Positions 1 to 9,090 of a stretch of 64,000 nucleotides of DNA are shown here, one piece after another. A program made the translations under genes and the position numbers. The notes under the pieces are model-generated. The model made no database searches and was not told the origin of the DNA. It saw only the letters and a program-made list of their open reading frames with translations. The first letter of the stretch is position 1; every line of letters begins with the position of its first letter. This DNA comes from Pseudoramibacter alactolyticus (lineage in GTDB: Bacteria; Bacillota; Clostridia; Eubacteriales; Eubacteriaceae). The stretch lies in the NCBI RefSeq assembly GCF_050908235.1, contig NZ_CP194340.1. One strand, given 5' to 3'.

Positions 1-404
1 ACCCCTGAAACAATTTGATTGGCGCCGCCATAGGTATAGCGATATCCGGAGACCCAAAAGATCTGCGGATTATCCTGATAAAATGCCTGCCAGACGCGTT
101 TAACGGCCTCGACATCCAACCGAATCCCCGAAAGTGCGACCGATGACAGGTGCGTTTCGGCCGCTTTTAAAAATTGCGCGTAGGCAATTTGCTCTGACGC
201 CGTTAAACGCGCATAGCCGCTTTGTGAATCGGCCGTATAAATACTCTGGGACAACGCATGGCGCTTGGCTGCCGTCTGCGAACGGGTGCGGGCAGGCAAA
301 AGCCATTGCCGCCCGCCAAAAAAACAGCCGACGATGAACACGATGAGCATCCCCGCAATGACAATGCGCATTCCCTTTTTCGATTGGTTATTTTTTTGCT
401 CCAT
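1..404 (-). CDS. Membrane-anchored protein of unknown function, N-terminal part only
   Basis: An open frame begins at an ATG at 404 and runs off the left edge, giving about 134 residues. The start has no strong Shine-Dalgarno site. Residues about 12-32 form one hydrophobic segment after a Lys-rich start, so the protein is probably anchored with its body outside the cell. The visible exported part contains 'FYQDNPQIFWVSGY', a pattern I associate with the region before transglutaminase-like domains in Firmicute surface proteins. That link is inference, because the domain itself lies outside the window. It follows the zinc-ribbon gene but is separated from it by a terminator, so it is probably expressed separately or by readthrough. 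Confidence 0.6.
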   Translation of the reverse strand, partial: MEQKNNQSKKGMRIVIAGMLIVFIVGCFFGGRQWLLPARTRSQTAAKRHALSQSIYTADSQSGYARLTASEQIAYAQFLKAAETHLSSVALSGIRLDVEAVKRVWQAFYQDNPQIFWVSGYRYTYGGANQIVSG

Positions 405-446
405 TTTTTAATTCCCGCTGAAATCCATGCTACAACACGATATTTT

Positions 447-483
447 AAAAAAAGACTGCCCCTGCCGATCGGCAGAAACAGTC
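447..483 (-). terminator. Rho-independent terminator after the zinc-ribbon gene
   Basis: On the minus strand a stem of GACTG/CAGTC encloses the perfect inner palindrome CTGCCGATCGGCAG and is followed by seven T. It lies just downstream of the zinc-ribbon stop codon and upstream of the clipped gene. Confidence 0.75.
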
Positions 484-498
484 TGCACGGATCGCCGA

Positions 499-705
499 TT
501 AAAAAATCGGCCCGTTGAGTTTTAATCCGCAGGACTCACAGGTCCAGTCATGGCCAATCGCCGTGGTTTTTCCGCCGCAATTCGGGCACACACCTTCGCC
601 GCCTTTTTTAAACTGGAAGTCCAAAACCTTCATATCGACAAATTCGTCCGGACCGTCCTGAACCTTTTTAAACTTCAGAATCGGATCTGGTGCATCGTGA
701 CTCAC
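499..705 (-). CDS. Small zinc-ribbon protein (68 aa)
   Basis: A GTG start at 705 follows a very good ribosome site (AAAGGAGGGG, about 6 nt upstream). The C-terminal half has two Cys pairs, CPNCG and CESCG, about 18 residues apart, which is the usual four-Cys zinc ribbon. The N-terminal half is acidic with no recognisable domain. Such small ribbons often act as nucleic-acid or protein adaptors, but nothing here shows a specific role. It has its own promoter and terminator, so it looks monocistronic. I do not recognise a named family. Confidence 0.75.
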   Translation of the reverse strand: MSHDAPDPILKFKKVQDGPDEFVDMKVLDFQFKKGGEGVCPNCGGKTTAIGHDWTCESCGLKLNGPIF

Positions 706-742
706 AACTTCCCCTCCTTTGACATCTCTTTAATATGATTTT

Positions 743-770
743 ATTTTACCACACCATCCTGTTACATCAA
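743..770 (-). promoter_or_regulatory. Promoter of the zinc-ribbon gene
   Basis: TTGATG and TAAAAT are separated by 16 nt on the minus strand, about 40 nt upstream of the strong ribosome site. This resembles a sigma-A promoter. Confidence 0.55.
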
Positions 771-793
771 AGAAATTTTGTTATTTGGTGACC

Positions 794-2287
794 TCACGCC
801 GCCTTGGCACGATGATACCGCTCAATCATTTCATCATACTCTTCCATTACATGGGCTTCCGGTTTGGTAAAGTGATTAACCATCAGAATGGTCAGAACAT
901 TCAGCGCAAATCCAGGCAGAATTTCGTAAATTCCCGTGCCGAACAGATGTGCCGAAAGGCCGGTTACTTTCCAGACGATAACCGTCGCTGTTCCGACGAG
1001 CATGCCGGACAACGCCGCCTGCCAGGTGGTTCTGCGCGAGTAGAGGCCGAACAGAACAAGCGGACCAAAAGCCGCCCCAAAACCGCCCCACGCATAGGAG
1101 ACGAGCCCCATGACTGTTGCGTTGTTGCCAAAAGCGATAACCAGCGCCGCCACAGAAACGGCAATAACAGACCAACGTCCCAGGCTCACACTTTGTTTAT
1201 CAGTCAGTTCTTTCTTTAAGAAAATGCGAGCCAAGTCTTCTGATAAAGCCGAAGAGCAAACCAAAAGCTGGGAATCGATCGTGGACATGATCGCCGCCAT
1301 GATCGCCGCCAAAAAGACACCGCCGATCCAAGCCGGGAAAAATTTGCGAATCATTAAAATAAAGACGGTTTCTTCTTTCCCGCCGGATAGCCCATGAAAA
1401 AGCGGAATGGAAAGCAGTCCCACCAGCAAGGCGCCGGCCAGCGAAATCAAGCACCAGACAATGGCAATCCGTCTGGCCTTGGGAATTTCTTTAACCGAGC
1501 TGATGCCCATGAAGCGCACGAGAATGTGCGGTTGGCCAAAATACCCCAATCCCCAAACAACAGCAGAAACAATGGTTGCAGCCGTGACGCCGCCGCCAAA
1601 AAGATTGAGCGAAATATGCTGGCTGGTCATCGCCGCTTGGGTCGTGCCAAAGCCGCCCATGTGAATTATGGCAAGCACCGGCACCACTGCAATGGCAATG
1701 ACCATCAAAATGCCCTGAATCAAATCCGTCCAGCATACGGCCAAAAATCCGCCGAGAAAAGTGTAGGAAACGATCACCACCGCGCCGATCATCACCGCGA
1801 TATTATAATCCAGACCGAACATCGTCGAGAAAAGCTTTCCCGAAGACACCATGCCCGAAGCGCAGTAAATCGTAAAGAAAAACAGGATAACAACAGCGGA
1901 AATGATCCGCAGCGCACCGGTCGGATCTTTATAGCGCCGGTCAAAAAAGGTCGATAAAGTCAGCGCGTTTATTTCTTCGGTGTAAACCCGCAGCCGTTCG
2001 GAAACGCATTTCCAGTTGATGCAGGTGCCGGCAAAAAGGCCGATGCCAATCCAAAGCTGAGGCATTCCCCCGAGATAAATTGCGCCGGGGAGTCCCATCA
2101 AAAGCCATCCGCTCATATCAGAAGCCTGGGCAGAAAAAGCCGTGACCCAGCTGCCCAGGGCGCGGCCCCCCAATAAAAATCCTTCTGACGAATCGGATGA
2201 CGCATCGTAAAACTTCAGCCCGATAAAAATCAACACCGCCAAATACACAATAAAAATCCCCAACTCGACGGGATTAACCTGTCCCAT
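794..2287 (-). CDS. putP: Sodium/proline symporter, PutP type (SSS family)
   Basis: A 497-residue membrane protein with about 13 hydrophobic segments, the expected length for PutP. The start is marked by AAAGGAGG about 10 nt upstream of ATG. Family-typical stretches include 'FLLGGRALGSWVTAFSAQASDMSGWLLMG' near residues 36-64 (the Na+/substrate region) and 'STIDSQLLVCSSALSEDL' near 330-350. The family couples Na+ entry to uptake of proline or related solutes. In an acetogen-like anaerobe with an Na+ or H+ gradient from Rnf, this is a reasonable way to import proline or betaine. It is monocistronic, with a promoter just upstream. The exact substrate is not decided by sequence. Confidence 0.9.
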   Translation of the reverse strand: MGQVNPVELGIFIVYLAVLIFIGLKFYDASSDSSEGFLLGGRALGSWVTAFSAQASDMSGWLLMGLPGAIYLGGMPQLWIGIGLFAGTCINWKCVSERLRVYTEEINALTLSTFFDRRYKDPTGALRIISAVVILFFFTIYCASGMVSSGKLFSTMFGLDYNIAVMIGAVVIVSYTFLGGFLAVCWTDLIQGILMVIAIAVVPVLAIIHMGGFGTTQAAMTSQHISLNLFGGGVTAATIVSAVVWGLGYFGQPHILVRFMGISSVKEIPKARRIAIVWCLISLAGALLVGLLSIPLFHGLSGGKEETVFILMIRKFFPAWIGGVFLAAIMAAIMSTIDSQLLVCSSALSEDLARIFLKKELTDKQSVSLGRWSVIAVSVAALVIAFGNNATVMGLVSYAWGGFGAAFGPLVLFGLYSRRTTWQAALSGMLVGTATVIVWKVTGLSAHLFGTGIYEILPGFALNVLTILMVNHFTKPEAHVMEEYDEMIERYHRAKAA

Positions 2288-2334
2288 GTGATGATCTACC
2301 TCCTTTGTATTTTTAATCGCGTAAATGCTTATTT

Positions 2335-2363
2335 ATTCTACCCTAAAGGAAAATCAAAGTAAA
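2335..2363 (-). promoter_or_regulatory. Promoter of putP
   Basis: TTTACT and TAGAAT are separated by 17 nt on the minus strand, about 50 nt upstream of the putP start and just after the clpB terminator. Confidence 0.5.
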
Positions 2364-2386
2364 GATGCGAAAACAGCGGACACAAC

Positions 2387-2406
2387 AAAAGGCGGCTTTC
2401 GCCGCC
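2387..2406 (-). terminator. Terminator of clpB
   Basis: The perfect stem GGCGGC-GAAA-GCCGCC is followed by TTTT on the minus strand, about 50 nt after the clpB stop. Confidence 0.85.
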
Positions 2407-2453
2407 CTATATCGAATAAAATAGAGTAAAATGATTGACTTGTCCGTTTAAAA

Positions 2454-5054
2454 TTATCCGACCACGAATTGTCCGTTCTGCCAATCAACCGTCATCACAT
2501 CGCCTCGGCTGAGCTCGCCGCCGAGAATTTTCTTCGCCAGCAGCGTCTCAATGTGCTTTTGGATAAATCGACGCAGCGGCCGCGCTCCGAAGGAAGCGTC
2601 ATATCCTTGGTCGATCACCGCGTCTTTGGCCGCCGGTGTCAGCTCAAAGTGCAGCTCCTGTTCGTCAAGGCGGTTTTGAACCTGAGCCAGCATCAAATCC
2701 ACGATCTTGCTGATCGTCGTCTTCGACAAAGGCTTATAAAGCACAATTTCATCGATCCGGTTAAGAAACTCCGGCCGGAAGGTCTGGTTTAACAGCTTCA
2801 TCACGGTATCTTCGGTCGCCGGCTTGATATTGCCGTCGACATCGATGCCGTCGAGAATGTATTCACTGCCGAGGTTGCTCGTCATGATGATGATCGTGTT
2901 TTTAAAATCGACCACCCGGCCCTGAGAATCCGTCACCCGACCGTCGTCGAGAATCTGCAGCAGAATATTAAACACGTCTCTGTGGGCCTTTTCGACTTCA
3001 TCAAGCAAAATCACCGAATAGGGTTTGCGGCGCACGGCTTCTGTGAGCTGACCGCCTTCTTCATACCCCACGTATCCCGGAGGCGCCCCAATGAGCCGAC
3101 TGACCGAGAATTTTTCCATATATTCGGACATGTCAATGCGCACCATGTTGTCTTCCGAATCGAAAAGATTGGCCGCCACCGCCTTGGCCAGCTCCGTCTT
3201 CCCGACCCCGGTCGGCCCGAGGAAAAGGAAAGAACCGATGGGGCTATTGGGATTTTTAATGCCGGCGCGGGAGCGCAGAATCGCATCGGTCACCTTTTGA
3301 ATCGGTTCGTCCTGGCCGATCACCCGCTCTTTGAGGGTTGCTTCCAGATGCAGGAGTTTCTCCCGTTCGCCGCTCATGAGCTTGGACAGCGGAATGCCCG
3401 TCCAATTCGAAATGATTTCGCCGATTTCTTCCTCGCCGACCCGTTCGCGGATCAAATTGTCATCGTAGCCCTTGGCGTCCGCCGCGTCTTCCATGGTTTT
3501 CATCTGATTCTGAAGCGCCGGCAGTCTGCCGTATTTGAGCTCAGCGGCCTTTTCCAGATCATTGTCGCGCTGGGCCATATCGATTTCATGATTGACCTGA
3601 TCAATTTGTTCTTTGATTTTCTGAACGCTGTCCACCGACTGTTTTTCGTTGTCCCACTGGATCTTCATCGCGTTGAATTTTTCGCGTTCGTCGGCCAGTT
3701 CCTTCTGCAGCGCCGCAAGCCGTTCCTGACTCAAATGATCTTCTTCTTTTTTAAGCGCCGATTCCTCGATTTCCAGCTGGATGATCTTCCGATTGATTTC
3801 ATCCATTTCTTCCGGCATTGAATCGATTTCCGTACGGATCATCGCACAGGCCTCGTCGATCAGGTCGATGGCCTTGTCCGGCAGGAACCGATCGGAAATA
3901 TAGCGATTGGACAGCGTTGCCGCCGCGACGATGGCATTATCCATGATTTTAACGCCGTGGAAAATTTCATACCGTTCTTTGAGTCCGCGCAGAATGGCAA
4001 TGGTATCTTCCACCGTGGGTTCGTCCACCATAACGGGCTGGAAGCGCCGTTCCAGCGCCGGATCCTTTTCGATGTATTTGCGGTATTCATCAAGGGTTGT
4101 CGCACCAATGCAATGGAGTTCTCCCCGGGCCAGCATGGGCTTGAGCATATTGCCGGCGTCCATATTGCCGTCGCCCTTTCCCGCGCCCACCACCGTATGC
4201 AGCTCGTCGATAAAGAGCAAAACCTCACCGTTGGCGTCCTTTACTTCTTTGAGCACCGCCTTGAAACGCTCTTCGAATTCGCCGCGGTATTTAGCGCCGG
4301 CCACCAACGCTCCCATATCCAACGAAATGATGCGTTTGTTCTTAAGCCCTTCGGGCACATCGCCGGCGACAATGCGGGCGGCCAGCCCTTCCACGATGGC
4401 CGTCTTGCCGACCCCCGGTTCCCCGATGAGCACCGGGTTATTTTTGGTTTTCCGGGACAGAATTCGGATGGTGTGGCGGATCTCGCTATCGCGGCCGATC
4501 ACCGGGTCGAGTTTATTGTCAATGCAGTCCTGCACCAGGTCATGCCCGTACTGAGCCAGCGCTTCATAAGTCGATTCCGGATGATCGCTGGTCACGTGCT
4601 GGCTGCCCCGCACTTCCTGTACAATGGCTTCAATCTGCTGCTTGTCCACTTCGTAACGGGCAAACAGCTGCCGCACGTCATTGTCTCTCGGCAGGGCAAA
4701 CATCCCAAGCAGCAAATGTTCCACCGAAATGTATTGATCCTGCATCTTCCGGGCCTGCTCTTCCGCCTCGTTTAAAACCTGGTTGGTTCCCTGGCTCACA
4801 TAGACCTGACCGGACTGTCGCCCCGGGCCGGAAACCTGGGGCTTTTTAGCAACTTCCGTTTCCAGTTCGCGAATCATGGTGCTCACGGGCTTGCCCAATT
4901 TGTCAAACACCCGAGCCACCACGCCGCCCTCCTGATTGAGCAGAGCCAACAGCAGGTGGTCCGGTTCAATTTCGACATGGCTGTGGTTATTTGCAATTGT
5001 TTCGGCGCTTTTCAGCGCTTCAATGGATTTTTGTGTTAATTGATTCATATCCAT
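2454..5054 (-). CDS. clpB: ATP-dependent disaggregase ClpB
   Basis: The 866-residue protein has the full ClpB plan: an N-terminal Clp repeat domain (about 1-145), a first AAA+ module with GEPGVGKT (near 207), a long coiled-coil middle domain (about 405-525), a second AAA+ module with GPTGVGKT (near 610), and a C-terminal D2-small domain. The middle domain and the absence of a ClpP-docking IGF loop that I can see separate it from ClpA/ClpC. It works with DnaK to pull apart protein aggregates in the cytoplasm. It begins 11 nt after the ribbon-helix-helix gene and so shares its promoter. I found no CIRCE or CtsR-type operator upstream. Confidence 0.97.
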   Translation of the reverse strand: MDMNQLTQKSIEALKSAETIANNHSHVEIEPDHLLLALLNQEGGVVARVFDKLGKPVSTMIRELETEVAKKPQVSGPGRQSGQVYVSQGTNQVLNEAEEQARKMQDQYISVEHLLLGMFALPRDNDVRQLFARYEVDKQQIEAIVQEVRGSQHVTSDHPESTYEALAQYGHDLVQDCIDNKLDPVIGRDSEIRHTIRILSRKTKNNPVLIGEPGVGKTAIVEGLAARIVAGDVPEGLKNKRIISLDMGALVAGAKYRGEFEERFKAVLKEVKDANGEVLLFIDELHTVVGAGKGDGNMDAGNMLKPMLARGELHCIGATTLDEYRKYIEKDPALERRFQPVMVDEPTVEDTIAILRGLKERYEIFHGVKIMDNAIVAAATLSNRYISDRFLPDKAIDLIDEACAMIRTEIDSMPEEMDEINRKIIQLEIEESALKKEEDHLSQERLAALQKELADEREKFNAMKIQWDNEKQSVDSVQKIKEQIDQVNHEIDMAQRDNDLEKAAELKYGRLPALQNQMKTMEDAADAKGYDDNLIRERVGEEEIGEIISNWTGIPLSKLMSGEREKLLHLEATLKERVIGQDEPIQKVTDAILRSRAGIKNPNSPIGSFLFLGPTGVGKTELAKAVAANLFDSEDNMVRIDMSEYMEKFSVSRLIGAPPGYVGYEEGGQLTEAVRRKPYSVILLDEVEKAHRDVFNILLQILDDGRVTDSQGRVVDFKNTIIIMTSNLGSEYILDGIDVDGNIKPATEDTVMKLLNQTFRPEFLNRIDEIVLYKPLSKTTISKIVDLMLAQVQNRLDEQELHFELTPAAKDAVIDQGYDASFGARPLRRFIQKHIETLLAKKILGGELSRGDVMTVDWQNGQFVVG

Positions 5055-5065
5055 GGGTTACCTCT

Positions 5066-5713
5066 TTAATCTTCATTAATTGTTTCGCCGAGAAAATGAG
5101 AATAGATGGCATCAATCCGCGCTCCGATGTTTCCCTGACCGTCCGTTTCAAAATAAGTGTCCATCGCCGTATCGATCATGCGCAGATAACGGGTCAGAAA
5201 ATCTGTCAGCGTGTTCTCATCCCGGCTCACCGCTCCGGCGTGCTTGAAAGCCCGCACAAATTTGTGCTGGGTCTGATCGTCATCGCCTTCCCGGTCAATT
5301 TGATGATGTTGACGCTCCACCGTGCAGATCTGATCAAAAAAATCATCAAACCGTTCGTTGAGATCCCGATTCTGTGTCCGCGAACTCACTTTCAGCACCG
5401 CGTACCGTCCTTCGCCATCATTTTTAAATTCATAGATGTAGCGCACCTTTGGCCGGTATTTATATTTAAGGCTCTTGCCAAAATAAATGCTGCTGTTTTG
5501 ATTGATCTGACTGACCGCCAGCATATCGTCCATATTGGCATTAAGCGCTTCAATCACCGATTGAATTTTCTGCTCCGGCGTCTCCATGCCGACATAGTCT
5601 GCCAAAATGTCGTTGATGAGCTGAGAGCGATTAGTGTGATGCATATAGGCCATATCATCAATCCGCTCTACAATCTCATCAAACAACATCAAGCTGTAAA
5701 CACTTTTTTTCAT
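5066..5713 (-). CDS. Ribbon-helix-helix domain protein upstream of clpB
   Basis: A 215-residue protein whose first about 45 residues look like a ribbon-helix-helix (CopG/MetJ-like) DNA-binding fold: a short basic strand, then two helices with 'RSQLINDILADYV'. The remaining about 170 residues are charged, mostly helical, and match no family I know. It is the first gene of a two-gene operon with clpB (11-nt gap) and sits behind a near-consensus promoter. The position suggests a stress regulator or ClpB partner, which is inference. The start is supported by GAGGTGAGGGC just upstream of ATG. Confidence 0.7.
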   Translation of the reverse strand: MKKSVYSLMLFDEIVERIDDMAYMHHTNRSQLINDILADYVGMETPEQKIQSVIEALNANMDDMLAVSQINQNSSIYFGKSLKYKYRPKVRYIYEFKNDGEGRYAVLKVSSRTQNRDLNERFDDFFDQICTVERQHHQIDREGDDDQTQHKFVRAFKHAGAVSRDENTLTDFLTRYLRMIDTAMDTYFETDGQGNIGARIDAIYSHFLGETINED

Positions 5714-5739
5714 GCCCTCACCTCGTTTTATTTATTGTT

Positions 5740-5768
5740 ATCATAGCCGACTTCCAATATTTTGTCAA
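5740..5768 (-). promoter_or_regulatory. Strong sigma-A promoter of the RHH-clpB operon
   Basis: Consensus TTGACA and near-consensus TATGAT are separated by 17 nt on the minus strand, about 27 nt upstream of the first start codon. No CIRCE (TTAGCACTC repeat) or CtsR heptamer repeat is visible around it. Confidence 0.8.
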
Positions 5769-5830
5769 TTGATTTATATATTTTATTATTCAAATTATAA
5801 ACTATTAAGATTTTAAATCGGCAGAACCAA

Positions 5831-5865
5831 TAAAAAACCTCACCTGCCAAAAGGCAACCGAGGTT
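5831..5865 (-). terminator. Terminator of the TetR gene, possibly bidirectional
   Basis: A stem AACCTC/GAGGTT with an inner TGCC/GGCA pairing is flanked by T-runs on both strands. It lies about 40 nt after the TetR stop and upstream of the clpB operon promoter. Confidence 0.8.
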
Positions 5866-5904
5866 TATTTTTTCTTTATTTTAAATCAAAAATCAACTTT
5901 GAAA

Positions 5905-6525
5905 CTAATCGAGCATATTTCCCGGTCGTTGATAGGCCGAGAAGGGTTCCTCTTCCTTGATAATCGGCGAAACCAATAATTCCAGCTGATGGTCAATTTC
6001 CGCTTCTTTCATGCCAATGAGCGGCATATTCAGCGTTAAGCCTTCCAAAAACAGCGCAATCTGCTTGGACCAGACTGCCGTATCCATTTTGTTGAATTCG
6101 CCGCGGGCAATGCCATAGATCAACACCTCACGAACGGTTTCCACCAATCCGTCAAACTGCCACTGTTTGACAATGCGCTCATCCGGGTTTTCCATAAAAA
6201 ACTCGTAAACAGCGTGGGCCATTGTCGGCCCGTCACCGCGCATGGTTTTTTTATACACATCAAAAACGCCAAAAAGAATATCCGTGGCCGTTTGCTCTTC
6301 CCAAATGGCAATATCGGCAGCATCAGCTGTAAGTTGTGCATCCCGGCGAAAGATTGTCAGAAAAATTTCTCGCGTCGAAGAATAATAAAGGTACAGACCA
6401 CCACGGCTAATACCGCAGGCCTCAATGATATCCTTCATTGTCACATTGGCAAAGCCCTTTTCGAGAAAGACCTTTTTGGCCCGTTCCAATATCAATTCTT
6501 TTTTCTTTTCTGCGATGCGTCCCAT
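5905..6525 (-). CDS. TetR/AcrR family transcriptional regulator
   Basis: A 206-residue protein. Residues about 10-57 form the TetR helix-turn-helix ('ILERAKKVFLEKGFANVTMKDI', then 'CGISRGGLYLYY'). The rest is a variable ligand-binding and dimer domain. Such proteins usually repress their own gene and a neighbouring exporter, but no transporter sits next to it here. Its promoter overlaps an imperfect ATAC...GTAT repeat that could be its operator. The gene stops with TAG, followed in frame by TGA four codons later. Confidence 0.88.
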   Translation of the reverse strand: MGRIAEKKKELILERAKKVFLEKGFANVTMKDIIEACGISRGGLYLYYSSTREIFLTIFRRDAQLTADAADIAIWEEQTATDILFGVFDVYKKTMRGDGPTMAHAVYEFFMENPDERIVKQWQFDGLVETVREVLIYGIARGEFNKMDTAVWSKQIALFLEGLTLNMPLIGMKEAEIDHQLELLVSPIIKEEEPFSAYQRPGNMLD

Positions 6526-6551
6526 GGCGATGCCTCACCTTTTTTGGTTTT

Positions 6552-6580
6552 ATTATACGAGAAAGTATGAAATCGGTCAA
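6552..6580 (-). promoter_or_regulatory. Promoter of the TetR gene
   Basis: TTGACC and consensus TATAAT are separated by 17 nt on the minus strand. The spacer and -10 box contain an ATAC-TTTCTC-GTAT repeat, a possible autoregulatory operator. Confidence 0.65.
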
Positions 6581-6585
6581 CAAAT

Positions 6586-7773
6586 TTAGAGCCGAACGAC
6601 TTCCGCTTTTGCCACCGCGTTGGCAATCATCGCTTCAGCCTCAGCCATCATGGCCGCTTCCCCTGCCCGGATTTTATCCAACTGCGGGCGCGTTTCCGGA
6701 TGCTTGGGAACAAAGATGGTGCAGCAATCTTCATAAGGCAAAATGGACGTTTCAAAGGTGCCAATATCCTGGGCAATCTCCACAATTTCCTGCTTATCCA
6801 TTCCAATCAGAGGACGCAGCACCGGCATCGCCACCACGTCCCCCGTCGCCGCGAGGCCTTCCTGGGTCTGGCTGGCCACCTGGCCAAGGCTTTCTCCGGT
6901 GATCAGGGAAAGCGCGCCATTTTGTTCAGCAATTTTTTCCGCAATGCGCATCATAAAGCGCCGAATGATGAGCGTCGTCTGGCGTTCCGGGCAGACTTCA
7001 ACGATTTTGGTTTGGATATCGGTAAAAGGCACCACATAGAGACTCATGCGCCCGGTGTATTGGGTTAGAATCTTCGCCAGGTCAATCACTTTTTCCTTCG
7101 CGCGGTCACTGGTAAAGGGAAAGCTGTGAAAATATACGGCAATAGGCCGGATGCCGCGTTTGGCCATCATATAGCCGGCTACCGGCGAATCAATCCCGCC
7201 GGACAGAAGCAGCGCCGCTTTGCCGGAGCAGCCCACCGGCAGGCCGCCACGACCTTTGATAAATTCGGAATACACATAGGTTTGTTCCCGAATTTCCACC
7301 CAGATTTCCCGATCGGCTCCTTTCATCTTTACTTTTTTGCCCTGACCGTCGTAATGCTTGAGCACCACGCCGCCGAGATGCCTGGCGATGTCCGGCGATT
7401 TCATCGGAAAGCGCTTATCCGAACGCTTCACACAAACCTTGAAGCTATCGAAGGGGGCTTTATCCGCTTCTTCCCGCACCACCGGCTCAACGGCGGCCAT
7501 CTCGCTGGGCACCACCGTCGCCGGACTGAGTGAGACCACCCCAAAAACCCGGCTCACCGCTTCCATCCCGGCAGAAAGCTCCACGTCGCTGACGTGCACC
7601 ACAATGCGTCCCTGCACCTTTTTCACGTCAACACTTTCAAAATGCCCCAGGGTGTTGCGGATGTTTTTAACCAGCATATCGATAAACGTATGCCGATTGA
7701 GCCCTTTCAGGGCAATCTCTCCGTATCGAACCAAAATCACGTGTTCTCTCGGTTGATTTTCTGTTAACTGCAT
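6586..7773 (-). CDS. thiI: tRNA 4-thiouridine synthase ThiI
   Basis: A 395-residue protein with an N-terminal ferredoxin-like/THUMP region (about 1-165) and a PP-loop ATPase domain with LLLSGGIDSPVAGYM (about 185-200). It adenylates U8 of tRNA and inserts sulfur; in many bacteria it also serves thiazole synthesis for thiamin. It lacks the C-terminal rhodanese domain of the E. coli protein, so it fits the shorter form that takes sulfur directly from a partner desulfurase. That partner is encoded 16 nt upstream. The start follows GAGGAG at good spacing. Confidence 0.95.
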   Translation of the reverse strand: MQLTENQPREHVILVRYGEIALKGLNRHTFIDMLVKNIRNTLGHFESVDVKKVQGRIVVHVSDVELSAGMEAVSRVFGVVSLSPATVVPSEMAAVEPVVREEADKAPFDSFKVCVKRSDKRFPMKSPDIARHLGGVVLKHYDGQGKKVKMKGADREIWVEIREQTYVYSEFIKGRGGLPVGCSGKAALLLSGGIDSPVAGYMMAKRGIRPIAVYFHSFPFTSDRAKEKVIDLAKILTQYTGRMSLYVVPFTDIQTKIVEVCPERQTTLIIRRFMMRIAEKIAEQNGALSLITGESLGQVASQTQEGLAATGDVVAMPVLRPLIGMDKQEIVEIAQDIGTFETSILPYEDCCTIFVPKHPETRPQLDKIRAGEAAMMAEAEAMIANAVAKAEVVRL

Positions 7774-7789
7774 GCCTTCTCCTCAATTT

Positions 7790-8959
7790 TTATTGCCGCC
7801 GCATAAACTTCCGAAGTTTCTGCGCTTCTGCCACGATCACGGCCATACCGGTTTTGACTTCCTCCCAGGTAGTTAATGCCGAAAAAGAAATGCGAATGGT
7901 CCCTTCGGCCTTATCGCGACCGAGGCCGATAGCCTTCTGCATCCCGTGCTTTTCTTTTTTATGGGTTGAACAAGCGGACCCAGTAGAAATATAAACCCCT
8001 CGTGCCTCCGCCGCATGCAAAAGAACCTCGCCCCGGATCCCCTTGATCGCTACACTCATCACGGCCGGAGAGCGATCGGCCGTCGCCGCCGGTCCGAGCA
8101 TGGTCACGCCGCCCAATTCATCGGTGAGGATTTGAGCCACATACTGCTGATATTCCCCGATACGGACCATCACGGCCGGATCCTGCCAGACTTTCACGGC
8201 GGACTCAAAGCCCACGATACCCTGCACATTTTCCGTGCCGCTGCGCAGCCCGTTTTCCTGACCGCCGCCCAAAATCATCGGGCGGATGCGACGGCCTTCC
8301 CGCAGATAAACCGCACCGACCCCTTTGGGCCCGTTGATCTTGTGGGCGCAAAGCGTCAACCCGTCCACCGCCGTCTGCCGCACATCCACCGGCACCTTCA
8401 TGAATCCCTGCACAAAGTCCGAATGAAAAAAACAGTCGGGATTTTTCGCTTTGATGATCCGCGCCATTTTCGCCAGCGGCTGAATCACCCCCAACTCGTT
8501 ATGAACCCCTATCACAGAGACAAGGATGGTCCGCGCATCCACTGCTTTTTCAAGCGCATCCAAATCGACCAATCCTTCAGCGTTTACCGGAATCCAGACA
8601 ACTTCCATGCCCCGCTGTTCGTAATCGCGAAACACATCGCGCACCGCCGGATGTTCAATCGCAGAAGTGACGATTTTGGCTTGTTTCAAAACCGCCGGCC
8701 GAACATTTTCGATGATTCCGCGGATGAGCAAACTGTCTCCTTCGGAACCGCCGGAAGTAAAAATCATCTCGCCGCGCTTGGCACCAACGGCATCCGCGAT
8801 GGTTTGCCTTGCCTGCGCGACGGTCTTTTGAGCCGCAAGCCCCGGCTGATACATGGCCGAGGGATTAAAATAGTCTGTCTCGAAGCTGGTCGTCATTCGC
8901 GAAAACACCTGCGGGTGAACCCGGGTCGTCGCCGCATTATCCAAATAACAAATTTTCAA
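7790..8959 (-). CDS. Cysteine desulfurase, NifS/IscS family, sulfur donor for ThiI
   Basis: A PLP enzyme that removes sulfur from cysteine as a persulfide. Visible signatures are the start 'YLDNAATTRVHP', the PLP-lysine region 'CAHKINGPKGVG', the active-site loop 'STGSACST', and the C-terminal 'RISFS'. I chose the TTG at 8959 (389 aa) over a longer frame to 9073. AGGAG lies 7 nt before the TTG, and homologues begin at this point; the longer version adds an unrelated 38-residue tail that overlaps the rnf terminator. It is co-transcribed with thiI, so its main job is probably tRNA thiolation rather than general Fe-S assembly. Confidence 0.93.
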   Translation of the reverse strand: MKICYLDNAATTRVHPQVFSRMTTSFETDYFNPSAMYQPGLAAQKTVAQARQTIADAVGAKRGEMIFTSGGSEGDSLLIRGIIENVRPAVLKQAKIVTSAIEHPAVRDVFRDYEQRGMEVVWIPVNAEGLVDLDALEKAVDARTILVSVIGVHNELGVIQPLAKMARIIKAKNPDCFFHSDFVQGFMKVPVDVRQTAVDGLTLCAHKINGPKGVGAVYLREGRRIRPMILGGGQENGLRSGTENVQGIVGFESAVKVWQDPAVMVRIGEYQQYVAQILTDELGGVTMLGPAATADRSPAVMSVAIKGIRGEVLLHAAEARGVYISTGSACSTHKKEKHGMQKAIGLGRDKAEGTIRISFSALTTWEEVKTGMAVIVAEAQKLRKFMRRQ

Positions 8960-9031
8960 CGGATTCTCCTGTATTGAATGCCCAATGCACGGCGCATCAG
9001 GCGTATTTTTTGACAACGGACATTTTATCAC

Positions 9032-9055
9032 AAAAAAGAAAGCCGTAAAAGGCTT
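9032..9055 (-). terminator. Terminator of the rnf operon
   Basis: On the minus strand AAGCC-TTTTAC-GGCTT is followed by TCTTTTTTG, 35-60 nt after the rnfB stop. Confidence 0.7.
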
Positions 9056-9090
9056 CCCTCTCACGACTTTCAATTTGTGGTTGCTTTAAT

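Noticed and set aside
5740..5830. Heat-shock operators (CIRCE, CtsR box) upstream of the clpB operon
   Set aside because: I searched by eye for TTAGCACTC-type and GGTCAAA-type repeats and found none.
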